Shown here: one piece after another, positions 1 through 7,011 of the stretch
How positions within the stretch are numbered: the stretch's first letter is position 1
Layout of the letters: every line of letters starts with the position of its first letter
DNA from: Candidatus Zhuqueibacterota bacterium RBG_16_48_16
GTDB lineage: Bacteria; Zhuqueibacterota; Zhuqueibacteria; Residuimicrobiales; Sediminimicrobiaceae
Assembly: GCA_001771235.1 (NCBI GenBank)
Contig: METF01000085.1
Coordinates: 3,348 to 16,437, forward strand
Length of the DNA: 13,090 nt
Reading direction: 5' to 3'
Translations under genes and position numbers: made by a program
The notes under the pieces: model-generated
Seen by the model: the letters and a program-made list of their open reading frames with translations, nothing else
What the model was told of the DNA's origin: nothing
Databases searched by the model: none

Positions 1-165
1 GGCCGTGCCAATATCCATATAGCGGTAGACCTGGCGCGAGTCGGCCGAGACGATTTCGCTGCTGTGCGCTTTAGCAAGCCGCAGGGACACCGCCGTTTTG
101 CCCACGGCCGTCGGCCCCACGATCATCAGGACTTTATTTTCGGTCAAATCTTTTGTCAAGCTCAT
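1..165 (-). CDS. miaA: tRNA dimethylallyltransferase MiaA (N-terminal 55 codons, cut by window edge)
   Basis: MiaA transfers a dimethylallyl group to N6 of A37 in tRNAs that read codons starting with U. Reading the minus strand from an ATG at 165 gives 55 codons open to the edge, with the P-loop GPTAVGKT near residues 17-24 and then SADSRQVYRYMDIGTA, the substrate-binding signature typical of MiaA. The start overlaps the end of mutL by 32 bases, suggesting translational coupling; mutL-miaA adjacency is common in bacteria. A second in-frame ATG at 126 would remove the overlap, but it would leave only two residues before the GPTAVGKT motif, so 165 is preferred. The rest of the gene lies left of the window. 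Confidence 0.93.
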   Translation of the reverse strand, partial: MSLTKDLTENKVLMIVGPTAVGKTAVSLRLAKAHSSEIVSADSRQVYRYMDIGTA

Positions 166-1924
166 CGATGGAAATAGTGACCATAACCGGCCGGCCATGT
201 GGACAGTAATATGGATTTTCGCAGGCAAAAAGCTGGTCGATCAACGCATTCATGGTTGCGGACGTCAATCGTTCTCCCGCCATGATCGCCGAGCGGCAGG
301 AAAAACTTTTGGCCACGCGCTCGCGAATATCGATTTCCGTGGTCAGCTTCTTTTTGTACTCATCGAGTATATCGAGCAAAATCCTGTCTTCGGAACCCAC
401 GCGCATTCCCGCAGGGACGCCTTCGATCACAATCGTGCGCCCGCCAAATCCTTTTATCTGGAAACCGAGCTTGCCCAAAAACGGCAAAATGTCCATCAAA
501 TAATCGAAATCTTCAGCGGATAAATCGATGGTCTGGGGAAAGAGCAGTTGCTGGGAAGCGCCTTCTTTTTGCTCGAAACTTTTTTTCGCTTTTTCATAGA
601 GAATGCGTTCATGCGCCACATGCTGATCTATGACGATGAGGCCGCTCTTGATTTGCGACAGGATGTATTTATTGTGTAACTGCCAGACAAGCACCGATTC
701 CTTCGGCTGTTCCGAAGGGGCTGGCGCCGGCGATATGGAAAAAGGGGATATGAGCCGTTTTGGATCCTCGGGCTGCAGGGCAAAACCGGATGAAGAGGTG
801 GTGTCGTCGAAATCTATGCCAATCTGTTCCGCGCGAAAATTCTTCATTTCGACCGCAATGGACGTTTCAAATCGTTTAAAGCCGGATGACTCCGTCCTGG
901 CGTGGGTGCGCAGCTCAGGAACCGCGTTGTCGCTGGTCAACGCTCTTTTGACGCTGCCGCGCATTATGGTAAAAAGTATCTGCTGTTCCAAAAATTTGGC
1001 CTCGGTTTTTGTCGGATGCACATTGATGTCCACGCGATCCGGGGCAATATCCAGAAAGATCACATAAAGCGGATAAGCGCCTTTTGGAATAGCATCGCCA
1101 AAAGCGGAAGCAACGGCAAAGTTCAAGGTACGATCCACGATGTATCTTTGATTGACGAACAAATACTGGTCGTTGCGCGATTTGCGCATGATATCCAAAT
1201 TGCCGATATAGCCCGAAACGCGTGCAACGGCATTATCGTCGTCGATGGCAATGAGGTTTTCACCGGTGCGTTTGCCCAATACGTCGCCGATTCGTACATC
1301 AAGCGATGCGGGTTTGAGGTTAAAGACTTCGTGGCCGTCGTGAAACAGCGTAAAACCAATCGCCGGGTAGCCCAGGGTAAAGCGGTTCATTATGGACAAT
1401 ATATGCCGGTACTCGGTCTGGTCGGCTTTGAGGAATTTGCGCCTGGCCGGGGTATTATAAAAGATATTTTTCACGGAAATGGATGTACCGGGGTTGCCGC
1501 CGGTTTTTTCCAGCTTACGGATGACCCCGGCATCGATGTGTATGGAGCTTCCCTCGATCTGACCCCTGGGAATGGCGCTCAATTCGACACGCGACACCGC
1601 GGCAATGCTTGCCAAAGCCTCGCCGCGAAAACCGAGGGAGTGAATGCGCTCGATATCCCGAAAAGTACGGATCTTTGAAGTTGCATGCCGCTGGAAAGAC
1701 ATAATGGCGTCTTCCTCCGGCATGCCGACGCCATTATCGATTACCTGGATCAGCGTTTTGCCGCCGTCCTTGAGATGAACGGTAATCCGGTCGGCCTGGG
1801 CATCGATCGAGTTCTCGACCAGCTCTTTGACCACCGAAGAGGGCCGGTCGATCACCTCGCCCGCGGCGATTTTGTTGATGACGTTTTCCGGAAGGACTCT
1901 GATATTTTGATTGTCGTCGCTCAC
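134..1924 (-). CDS. mutL: DNA mismatch repair protein MutL (endonuclease type)
   Basis: MutL couples mismatch recognition by MutS to strand removal. The 596-residue product has all N-terminal GHKL ATPase motifs: ELVENSIDA (34-42), DNGVGM (63-68), ATSK (81-84) and GFRGEAL (98-104). The C-terminal domain carries a DQHVAHE motif (433-439, with Glu444), SCRSAI (Cys543) and CPHGRP (574-579), the metal-binding set of nicking MutL proteins found in species lacking MutH. The usual motif is DQHA; Val here is a mild substitution. The start is a GTG: an in-frame TGA lies two codons upstream, so no longer start is possible. The SD is weak (GAGTGTGAG). miaA follows with overlap. Length is normal for the family. 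Confidence 0.97.
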   Translation of the reverse strand: MSDDNQNIRVLPENVINKIAAGEVIDRPSSVVKELVENSIDAQADRITVHLKDGGKTLIQVIDNGVGMPEEDAIMSFQRHATSKIRTFRDIERIHSLGFRGEALASIAAVSRVELSAIPRGQIEGSSIHIDAGVIRKLEKTGGNPGTSISVKNIFYNTPARRKFLKADQTEYRHILSIMNRFTLGYPAIGFTLFHDGHEVFNLKPASLDVRIGDVLGKRTGENLIAIDDDNAVARVSGYIGNLDIMRKSRNDQYLFVNQRYIVDRTLNFAVASAFGDAIPKGAYPLYVIFLDIAPDRVDINVHPTKTEAKFLEQQILFTIMRGSVKRALTSDNAVPELRTHARTESSGFKRFETSIAVEMKNFRAEQIGIDFDDTTSSSGFALQPEDPKRLISPFSISPAPAPSEQPKESVLVWQLHNKYILSQIKSGLIVIDQHVAHERILYEKAKKSFEQKEGASQQLLFPQTIDLSAEDFDYLMDILPFLGKLGFQIKGFGGRTIVIEGVPAGMRVGSEDRILLDILDEYKKKLTTEIDIRERVAKSFSCRSAIMAGERLTSATMNALIDQLFACENPYYCPHGRPVMVTISIDELDKRFDRK

Positions 1925-2017
1925 TACTCACACTCGATTTTTCATCAGTTGGAAATAATAATACCAAATTCGCCGCATTTTTTCAAGCCATAAATCAAGA
2001 GTAAATTTAAGCCTCAT

Positions 2018-2197
2018 TATTCAGGACCTTTTGCCACCAGGGCACCAGGACACGAGGAATATTCAACTCCAGAATAGCCTGGAGTTCAAACAAAGTTTTT
2101 TCATAAATTTTTTTTAAACAATTTCGCTATTCTTATTTTTTATGTCTTTGTGCAGCTTTGTGCCCTTGTGACTTTGTTGCTATGAATTATTCAGGTT
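2018..2197. repeat. Imperfect inverted repeat in the mutL-lipoprotein gap
   Basis: The 434-base gap 1925-2358 holds no gene. Its centre contains a left arm of CACCAGG-type units (about 2033-2056) and a right arm of CTTTGTG-type units (about 2142-2177) that are roughly reverse complements, flanked on both sides by a short direct repeat TTATTCAGG (near 2018 and 2186). The space between is very AT-rich. Such arms resemble dispersed intergenic repeats seen in many environmental genomes (recollection). No clear promoter for the downstream gene could be picked out. Confidence 0.4.
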
Positions 2198-2358
2198 AAA
2201 TAAAAACTTGATAATTTAAAATTTTTTGTTGATTTTACGCTTTTAACGTGATAACTTTACCTTAATTTAATAAACCAAGGCTAGAGCAGTAAGAATTTAG
2301 GCGTACTAACAAAAAGCTAGCAGTAAGACATGTCACCCAAAATCTCGAGGAGGTAACT

Positions 2359-2556
2359 ATGACAGCAAATCTGAAGAGATGGCTTATGGTCTCTCTGGTT
2401 GTACTGTTCATGTTCGGGCTAGTGAATATAGCCTGCAACTCTGCCAAAGAGGAACCGCCGGCAGAACAAGAAGAAATGATGCAGGCCGACACAACCCAAG
2501 TGGAAGAAATGGCTCCAGCGGATACCACAGCCGCAGAACCGGCACCGGAACAATAA
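2359..2556 (+). CDS. Small acidic lipoprotein-like protein, function unknown
   Basis: This is a 65-residue protein with two basic residues (Lys6, Arg7), a hydrophobic stretch (about 8-25) and a Cys26 preceded by VNIA. It looks like a signal peptidase II lipobox, although Asn at -3 is not the usual Leu. The mature part is short and acidic, rich in Glu, Ala, Pro, Thr and Met, with two related ADTT-containing units (about 43-46 and 54-57), and is probably disordered. The gene has a strong SD, GAGGAGGT at 2347-2354, four bases before the ATG. It stands alone, between two minus-strand genes, and ends in a strong terminator, so it may be highly expressed. I do not recognise a family. It is likely anchored in a membrane facing the periplasm. 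Confidence 0.8.
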   Translation: MTANLKRWLMVSLVVLFMFGLVNIACNSAKEEPPAEQEEMMQADTTQVEEMAPADTTAAEPAPEQ

Positions 2557-2596
2557 TCGTGTTCTCGGTTCATTAAGCCGAATCGGTTAAAATAAT

Positions 2597-2639
2597 AAAA
2601 AGGCTTTGCTGCCTAAAATTGCGCAGCAAAGCCTTTTTT
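2597..2639. terminator. Bidirectional intrinsic terminator between the lipoprotein gene and nadA
   Basis: Arms 2597-2612 and 2623-2638 pair perfectly over 16 bases, including the GC-rich core GGCTTTGCTGC, around a 10-base loop. Each strand has a T-run on its 3' side, so the hairpin can stop transcription from both convergent genes (plus-strand gene ending 2556, nadA ending 2657). Confidence 0.93.
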
Positions 2640-2656
2640 ATTTGCAATCACAACTC

Positions 2657-3712
2657 TTAGCCGATCTCAAGCATCCTGTCAACCGCTTTCTTTGCTCTCA
2701 GCCTGATCTCCTCCGGCACATCGACAACATACTGGGTTTTTTCCAATGCCTCCAGGGTGTCTTCCAGGGTAATCTCGTTCATGTGGGGACAACGGATACT
2801 GCACAACCGCAACATTTCTTTTTCAGGATTTTCGGCGATGATATTGTCGCCCATGCTGCACTCGGTCAATAAAAGGTATCTTTTGGCGCCCGATTCTCGT
2901 ACGTACCTGATCATCGCAGTGGTACTGCCGGAGAAATCCGCCGCTTCGACAACTTCCGGACGGCATTCCGGGTGCGCCAAAACGATGGTGTCTGGAAATT
3001 GCTTTCGGACATTCACAATATCTTCCACCGTAAACTGTTCGTGCACCTCGCATCGACCGTTCCAGCCAATGAGCTGGTAATCCACTCCATTTCCTTTTTT
3101 CAGGCTTTTTACAGGATCTTTGGTGGGGAAAATAATGGATTTCCCCGTTTCGCGCGCCACGTTTTGAGCCAGGTATTCATCCGGCAAAAAAATCACCCGA
3201 TCCGAATCCAGGGATGCGACCACTTTGGCGGCATTGCTGGAGGTGCAGCAGATATCGGTCTCAGCCTTCACTTCAGCATAAGTGTTCACATAAGTCACCA
3301 CGGGCACACCGGGGAATCTCGACTTTAAGCTTCTGACATCTTTTGCCGTTATGCTTTCGGCCAGCGAGCAGCCGGCTTTTGGCGATGGGATGAGCACGGT
3401 TTTATCCGGACTCAAAATCTTGGCTGTCTCGGCCATAAAGCGCACGCCGCAGAACACAATAATGTCCTTATCTGTCGTTGCCGCTTTTCTGGACAGCTCC
3501 AATGAATCACCCGTGAAATCGGGCACCGTGTGATAGAGAGCAGGCTCCATATAGTTGTGGCCGAGTATGACGGCATTTTTCTCTTTTTTGAGTTGTTCAA
3601 TCCTCCACGCCAGCTCTGCTTTGTAACGTAATTCGACGTCGGGCACAAATTCCTTCAGACGCTCTTTCATCGCGTTATAAGTGGCCTCGACCGTCTTGCC
3701 GACAAGCTGCAT
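2657..3712 (-). CDS. nadA: Quinolinate synthase NadA
   Basis: NadA condenses iminoaspartate (from NadB) with dihydroxyacetone phosphate to quinolinate, the first committed intermediate of de novo NAD synthesis, using an oxygen-sensitive [4Fe-4S] cluster. The 351-residue product has the family signatures GHNYMEP (51-57), DSLELSR (69-75), GVRFMAETAKIL (89-100), AGCSLAES (113-120), WNGRCEVHE (217-225), HPECRPEV (247-254) and CPHMNEITLE (308-317). By position the cluster ligands are probably Cys115, Cys221 and Cys308 (inference from family knowledge). The ATG at 3712 has an SD-like AAAAGGAC just upstream. It is monocistronic here; no nadB or nadC is in view. As an Fe-S enzyme it would depend on assembly factors such as the SufE and A-type carrier encoded nearby. 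Confidence 0.97.
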   Translation of the reverse strand: MQLVGKTVEATYNAMKERLKEFVPDVELRYKAELAWRIEQLKKEKNAVILGHNYMEPALYHTVPDFTGDSLELSRKAATTDKDIIVFCGVRFMAETAKILSPDKTVLIPSPKAGCSLAESITAKDVRSLKSRFPGVPVVTYVNTYAEVKAETDICCTSSNAAKVVASLDSDRVIFLPDEYLAQNVARETGKSIIFPTKDPVKSLKKGNGVDYQLIGWNGRCEVHEQFTVEDIVNVRKQFPDTIVLAHPECRPEVVEAADFSGSTTAMIRYVRESGAKRYLLLTECSMGDNIIAENPEKEMLRLCSIRCPHMNEITLEDTLEALEKTQYVVDVPEEIRLRAKKAVDRMLEIG

Positions 3713-3822
3713 ATCAAGTCCTTTTCTCTATTAGGTTCACAAATTAAATGTAATTATTCTTATCCTGACACGCCAGCACTTATTTAGAGTTTGAACGATA
3801 ACTATTCAATTTGAAAATTTGC

Positions 3823-3910
3823 TGTCATTGCGAGGCGTTTTTTGCCGAAGCAATCTGCTGAAAAGTAAGGGGATTGCTTCGTCGTACGTTCCTCACTCCT
3901 CGCAATGACA
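3823..3910. repeat. Nested palindromic intergenic element
   Basis: Outer arms TGTCATTGCGAGG (3823-3835) and CCTCGCAATGACA (3898-3910) are perfect reverse complements over 13 bases. Inner arms CGAAGCAATC (3846-3855) and GATTGCTTCG (3872-3881) are perfect over 10. The element sits in the 446-base gap between divergent nadA and sufE. The core resembles a dispersed palindrome known to me from many unrelated bacterial genomes (recollection). Confidence 0.85.
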
Positions 3911-3957
3911 CCGCTAATAAGGGCTTTTCGTCCAAACACTATTTACCGGCTGGCTTC

Positions 3958-3998
3958 ATTCCGTAATCATTCACTGGGCACTGGTGATTAGCCGGAAT
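3958..3998. other. Imperfect hairpin in the nadA-sufE gap
   Basis: ATTCCGTAATCA (3958-3969) pairs with TGATTAGCCGGAAT (3985-3998), leaving a two-base bulge and a 15-base loop. It lacks a following T-run, so a terminator role is not supported. Its function is unknown. Confidence 0.4.
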
Positions 3999-4045
3999 AC
4001 TTGCAATGACCACCTGCCAGACATGAATTACAACATCCGAATACA

Positions 4046-4076
4046 TCGAAATGTTTTATATATTTTGCCTTATAAT
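4046..4076 (+). promoter_or_regulatory. Possible sigma70-type promoter of sufE
   Basis: A perfect TATAAT (4071-4076) lies about 80 bases upstream of the sufE start in an AT-rich stretch. The -35 region is poor (TCGAAA at 4046-4051 with a 19-base spacer, or GAAATG with 17). Only the -10 box supports this call. Confidence 0.3.
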
Positions 4077-4158
4077 AAAAGTTGAAATAGATTGTGCTTA
4101 GGAATGTTTAAAAAAATATCTATTCTGATGCCGTTATTTTCTTGCCACAAGGACTCGT

Positions 4159-4608
4159 ATGAAAAAGCTACCGGAAAAACTGGCAAAGGTGATCGAGCTT
4201 TTTGAGCTGACCGATAACATCGGCGAGCGCATTGATTTGTTGATGGAATATGCAAACCGATATGAAAATGTGCCGCCGGAAATCGCTACGGCGCCTTATC
4301 CGCGCGAACGCCTGGTTCCATTTTGCGAATCCGAAACTTATGTGTGGGTCGTTCCGCGTGAGGGGAATGGGGTGAAATTATATTTCGCCGTCACCAACCC
4401 GTCAGCACTTTCGGCACGGGCATTAGCCGTCATCCTGGACGAATCGCTGTCCGGCTTATCGGCTGAGGAAATTGCAGACGTTCCTCCGGAAGTGGTCTAT
4501 GAAATTTTTGACAACCGCCTGTCCATGGGCAAGGGACAGGGCTTGATGGGCATCGTGGCCAGTGTGAATGCGTACGCCAGAGACCTGATGCAAAAAGAGG
4601 GGAAATAG
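4159..4608 (+). CDS. sufE: SufE family sulfur acceptor / Fe-S assembly protein
   Basis: SufE accepts persulfide sulfur from a cysteine desulfurase (SufS) and passes it to the scaffold for Fe-S cluster building in the cytoplasm. The 149-residue product matches SufE in length and layout: an N-terminal helical region with IGERIDLLMEYANRY (21-35), the acceptor cysteine in VPFCESETYVWV (Cys56), GLSAEEIADVPPEVV, and the C-terminal LSMGKGQGLMGIVASV. The ATG at 4159 has an SD-like AAGGAC about six bases ahead. No sufS or sufBCD is in the window, so the partner desulfurase must be encoded elsewhere. An A-type carrier gene lies about 1.5 kb downstream on the same strand. Confidence 0.93.
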   Translation: MKKLPEKLAKVIELFELTDNIGERIDLLMEYANRYENVPPEIATAPYPRERLVPFCESETYVWVVPREGNGVKLYFAVTNPSALSARALAVILDESLSGLSAEEIADVPPEVVYEIFDNRLSMGKGQGLMGIVASVNAYARDLMQKEGK

Positions 4609-4960
4609 GCCGTCGTCAAAATGGCAGGGGAAACGGGAGAGGGCAATCGCAGGATGATCCGGCTATCCATCTTGGTCCCCATCACAGGTGTCCGATTACA
4701 CATCCTCTATGGAAAAGCCAGGAATTTTAGATAGTGCCTTGAGTACTTGGAGTAATTAGAGTGCCTTGAGTGAGCGTAACTCAAGCCACTTCTTTTCGAT
4801 CCTGCTTCTTAAGAGGCCGTTGAAAAACAGCCAGAATACCTTCTCATCGTCAGACATATCGCATCATGCAACACCCACCGATTTCCCTCCTGTTTGTCAG
4901 GAATATTTTGGCGGCAACATTGTTTTTATACCAATGCATAACAAAAACAGGAGGTCAATT
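4609..4960. other. Non-coding gap with short direct repeats
   Basis: No convincing gene is seen. AGTGCCTTGAGT occurs twice (4733-4744 and 4760-4771) within a run of related TTGAGT/TTAGAGT units, resembling dispersed low-complexity intergenic repeats. AGGCCGTTGAAAAAC (4814-4828) resembles the ends of some insertion sequences, but no partner end was found. The reading frame of the next gene is open back to 4766, but the strong SD at 4949-4955 argues that this stretch is leader, not protein. Confidence 0.45.
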
Positions 4961-5545
4961 ATGACGGTGAATTATGTGCAAAGGCGATTCCTAACCCTCG
5001 TTATCACTTTATTGTTTTCCATATCAACACAGTTGCTCGCCGCTGATGCCGGACGGGTGGAAAATTTTACATTAGCCGATTATAAGGGCGAAAAGCACGC
5101 TTTAAGCGATTATAAAGAGGCGAAAGCAATCGTCCTCATGTTCATCGCCACCAGGTGCCCGGTATCCAATGCCTATAACGAGCGAATGGCAGCTCTTTAT
5201 GAGGATTATACTCAAAAAGGCGTCGCATTTGTTGGCATTAACTCGAACAAGACCGAAAGCGTAGACGAAGTCAAAAAACACGCCGCGGAAAATGGGCTGT
5301 TGTTTCCCATTCTTAAAGACGAGAATAATGTCATAGCCGACAAGCTTGAGGCGAGCGTAACGCCGGAAATTTATGTGCTCGACACGAATTTCAACGTCCT
5401 TTATCACGGCAGCATCGACGATTCGAGAAGGCCGGATCAGGTAAAATCGAATTCGTTGAAAAAGGCCCTGGATGAAATCCTTGCCAGCGAGCAGGTTTCG
5501 GAAAAAGAGACAAAAGCGTTCGGATGCACGATAAAAAAGGTATGA
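4961..5545 (+). CDS. Exported peroxiredoxin-like / redoxin protein (single CPVS cysteine)
   Basis: The product from the ATG at 4961 has 194 residues. This start is chosen over upstream in-frame starts because AGGAGGT (4949-4955) precedes it and it places a signal peptide at the N terminus (basic QRR, hydrophobic 11-27, likely cleavage near LLAAD). The mature part is an AhpC/TSA-like thioredoxin fold: VENFTLADYKGEKHALSDY, then FIATRCPVSNAYNERM with Cys66 in a CPVS motif, SVTPEIYVLD with the conserved cis-Pro, and a C-terminal FGCTIKKV (Cys189). This matches what I recall of the PRX_like1 type, where the terminal cysteine may act as the resolving or second redox residue (inference). It likely acts in the periplasm on thiols or peroxides. 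The next gene starts inside its stop codon. Confidence 0.85.
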   Translation: MTVNYVQRRFLTLVITLLFSISTQLLAADAGRVENFTLADYKGEKHALSDYKEAKAIVLMFIATRCPVSNAYNERMAALYEDYTQKGVAFVGINSNKTESVDEVKKHAAENGLLFPILKDENNVIADKLEASVTPEIYVLDTNFNVLYHGSIDDSRRPDQVKSNSLKKALDEILASEQVSEKETKAFGCTIKKV

Positions 5546-6081
5546 TGTTAAATCGACAGGCGCTCTTTTTCGCTCTCTATGTTGCTGTCTATTTTATAGC
5601 CGCATGCGGCAATGACAAAAAGAACGCCCGGATTCAAAGCGATTCTTACAACCAAATAGAAAAGCTGGATGAGAAGGGTTTTAAGGAGCTGATCGAAAAC
5701 CGGCAGGGAAAAACGCTGTTTTTGAATGTCTGGGCCACATGGTGCGTGCCATGCGCGGAAGAGTTCCCCGATTTGGTGCGGCTTAAAAATGCCTACAAAG
5801 ACAAAAACATCGAATTCGTCGGCTTGAGCGCCGATTACCCGGACGAGATCGAATCGAAAATTTTGCCGTTCATAAAAAAGCATAATGTTAATTTTGAAAT
5901 ATATGTCAAGGATGTCGCCAGCGATCAGGCTTTTATCAACATGGTCGATCCGGCCTGGAACGGTGGACTTCCGGCGACTTTTTTATATGATGAAAATGGC
6001 GTAAAGAAAGAATATATTTTAGGCAAAAGAGATTTTTCTTTTTTCAAGGAACGGATCGAACAGGCTCTCGATATCATTTAA
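5542..6081 (+). CDS. TlpA-like thioredoxin lipoprotein
   Basis: This is a membrane-anchored thiol-disulfide oxidoreductase. ATG 5542 overlaps the upstream TGA (ATGA), with AAAAAAGG just ahead; ATGs at 5524 and 5545 are in the same frame but less well placed. From 5542 the product is 179 residues: a hydrophobic signal ending in FIAAC (Cys22, a good lipobox), a linker, then a thioredoxin domain with NVWATWCVPCAEEFPDL (CXXC at 68-71) and GLPATFLYDENG with the cis-Pro. TlpA/ResA proteins usually reduce periplasmic disulfides, for example in cytochrome c maturation. The coupling to the redoxin gene suggests that the two exchange electrons. The CVPC dipeptide fits a reductase rather than a DsbA-like oxidase (inference). 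Confidence 0.9.
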   Translation: MMLNRQALFFALYVAVYFIAACGNDKKNARIQSDSYNQIEKLDEKGFKELIENRQGKTLFLNVWATWCVPCAEEFPDLVRLKNAYKDKNIEFVGLSADYPDEIESKILPFIKKHNVNFEIYVKDVASDQAFINMVDPAWNGGLPATFLYDENGVKKEYILGKRDFSFFKERIEQALDII

Positions 6082-6160
6082 TCCTGCCTGACGATCTGTC
6101 TTTTTTTTCGTTTTACGAATCCTGGTTATTTCATTTTTTTATATACAAGGAGAAATCCTC

Positions 6161-6520
6161 ATGGCAGATAGCATAAATCCGGTTGAGACACAAGTGGAAT
6201 TTCATGTTTCTCCTGACGCCATCACAGAGGTCAAACGGCTGATGGCGCAAGAACAAGAGCACGATCTTTATCTTCGTATAGGTGTCGTGCCGGGCGGATG
6301 CTCGGGTATGTCCTACCAAATGGCTTTTGATAACGAAAAATCGGAATTCGATCTTGAATTCGATTTCGACAACGTCAGGGTGCTGGTTGACGAAACGGCC
6401 ATGCTCTACATCAACGGCGCAACACTGGATTATGATAAAAGCATGATGGGCGGCGGCTTTACTTTTGTGAATCCAAAAGCCACCCGCTCCTGCGGCTGCG
6501 GCTCTTCTTTCAGGTGCTGA
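6161..6520 (+). CDS. A-type iron-sulfur carrier (HesB/IscA/ErpA family)
   Basis: A-type carriers receive Fe-S clusters and hand them to apo-enzymes. The 119-residue protein shows the full family pattern: VSPDAITEVKRLM, LRIGVVPGGCSGMSYQM (Cys47), the VLVDETAMLYINGATLDY strand-helix segment, and the terminal CGCGSSF (Cys111, Cys113). An additional Cys119 is the last residue. ATG 6161 has AAGGAGA (6147-6153) ahead. ErpA and IscA cannot be separated from sequence alone, so no symbol is given. The 79-base gap after the thioredoxin gene could hold its own promoter. The next gene starts three bases after its stop. Confidence 0.93.
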   Translation: MADSINPVETQVEFHVSPDAITEVKRLMAQEQEHDLYLRIGVVPGGCSGMSYQMAFDNEKSEFDLEFDFDNVRVLVDETAMLYINGATLDYDKSMMGGGFTFVNPKATRSCGCGSSFRC

Positions 6521-6523
6521 GAA

Positions 6524-6793
6524 TTGTCAGGTTACGAGATACTCGATCCGACCGATTTTTTCACCAACGGCGCACTGTTCGAAGAGCAATTTTACCGCAA
6601 AGTGAATGATTACGATTGGGAACGCTTTCGCAATAAAAGGGTGCTTATCAGGGGGTGCGCATCCAAAATGATTCCGCCGTGGGTCTATATGTTTTTTGTC
6701 GGCAAGCTGGCCGACTTGTCCAAGCTGGTCTACTACGGCAGCGAAGAGGATAAGATCGTCGTTTACCCGATAAAATCATCCGTGAGAACCTGA
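6524..6793 (+). CDS. DUF2480-like small protein
   Basis: This is an 89-residue cytoplasmic protein of unknown function. The only plausible start is TTG 6524, three bases after the stop of the A-type carrier gene. The frame is closed by that gene's TGA two codons upstream, and a GAG-like SD lies inside it. The core RVLIRGCASKMIPPWVY followed by FVGKLADLSKLVYYGSE and IVVYPIK resembles, from memory, the C-terminal half of DUF2480 proteins of Bacteroidota (a G-C near a PxxxY, then a small FGE-like segment). DUF2480 proteins are usually about 160-170 residues, so this would be a half-length member. The tight junction suggests a link with Fe-S carriage; Cys46 could bind metal or sulfur (inference). 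Confidence 0.72.
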   Translation: MSGYEILDPTDFFTNGALFEEQFYRKVNDYDWERFRNKRVLIRGCASKMIPPWVYMFFVGKLADLSKLVYYGSEEDKIVVYPIKSSVRT

Positions 6794-7011
6794 CATCAAT
6801 CTCCCCGGAGTCTGTTCTCTATCCTTTTTAGTGGAATCACATTCATTTCGGCACCTGTTGTATTTTACACACTCCAATCTTTAATCCTTTCATTGAAAAT
6901 TTCTTTTACTCAATTTCACAAAAATTTACTACAATTAAGAGGTATCGATCTTGCCGCATTTTTATGTTGTCTAAGTCATATTCGTATTGCATGACCTAAA
7001 GTGAGGATGCT

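Noticed and set aside
902..1678. Long plus-strand open frame opposite mutL
   Set aside because: It is a shadow of the clearly recognisable mutL on the other strand, with no family motifs or SD.
4497..4703. Minus-strand 68-residue frame overlapping the end of sufE
   Set aside because: Half lies antisense to conserved SufE sequence and the rest has no recognisable features.
4766..4960. N-terminal extension of the redoxin reading frame from a GTG at 4766
   Set aside because: The added 65 residues do not look like protein of this family, overlap direct repeats, and would bury the signal peptide; a strong SD sits right before ATG 4961.
6061..6110. Intrinsic terminator after the TlpA-like gene
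   Set aside because: CAGGC/GCCTG arms exist, but the T-run is about ten bases beyond the stem and the loop is long, so the fit is poor.
6794..6840. Terminator at CTCCCCGGAG after the DUF2480-like gene
   Set aside because: The stem has only four pairs with a two-base loop and the T-run is over 15 bases away.
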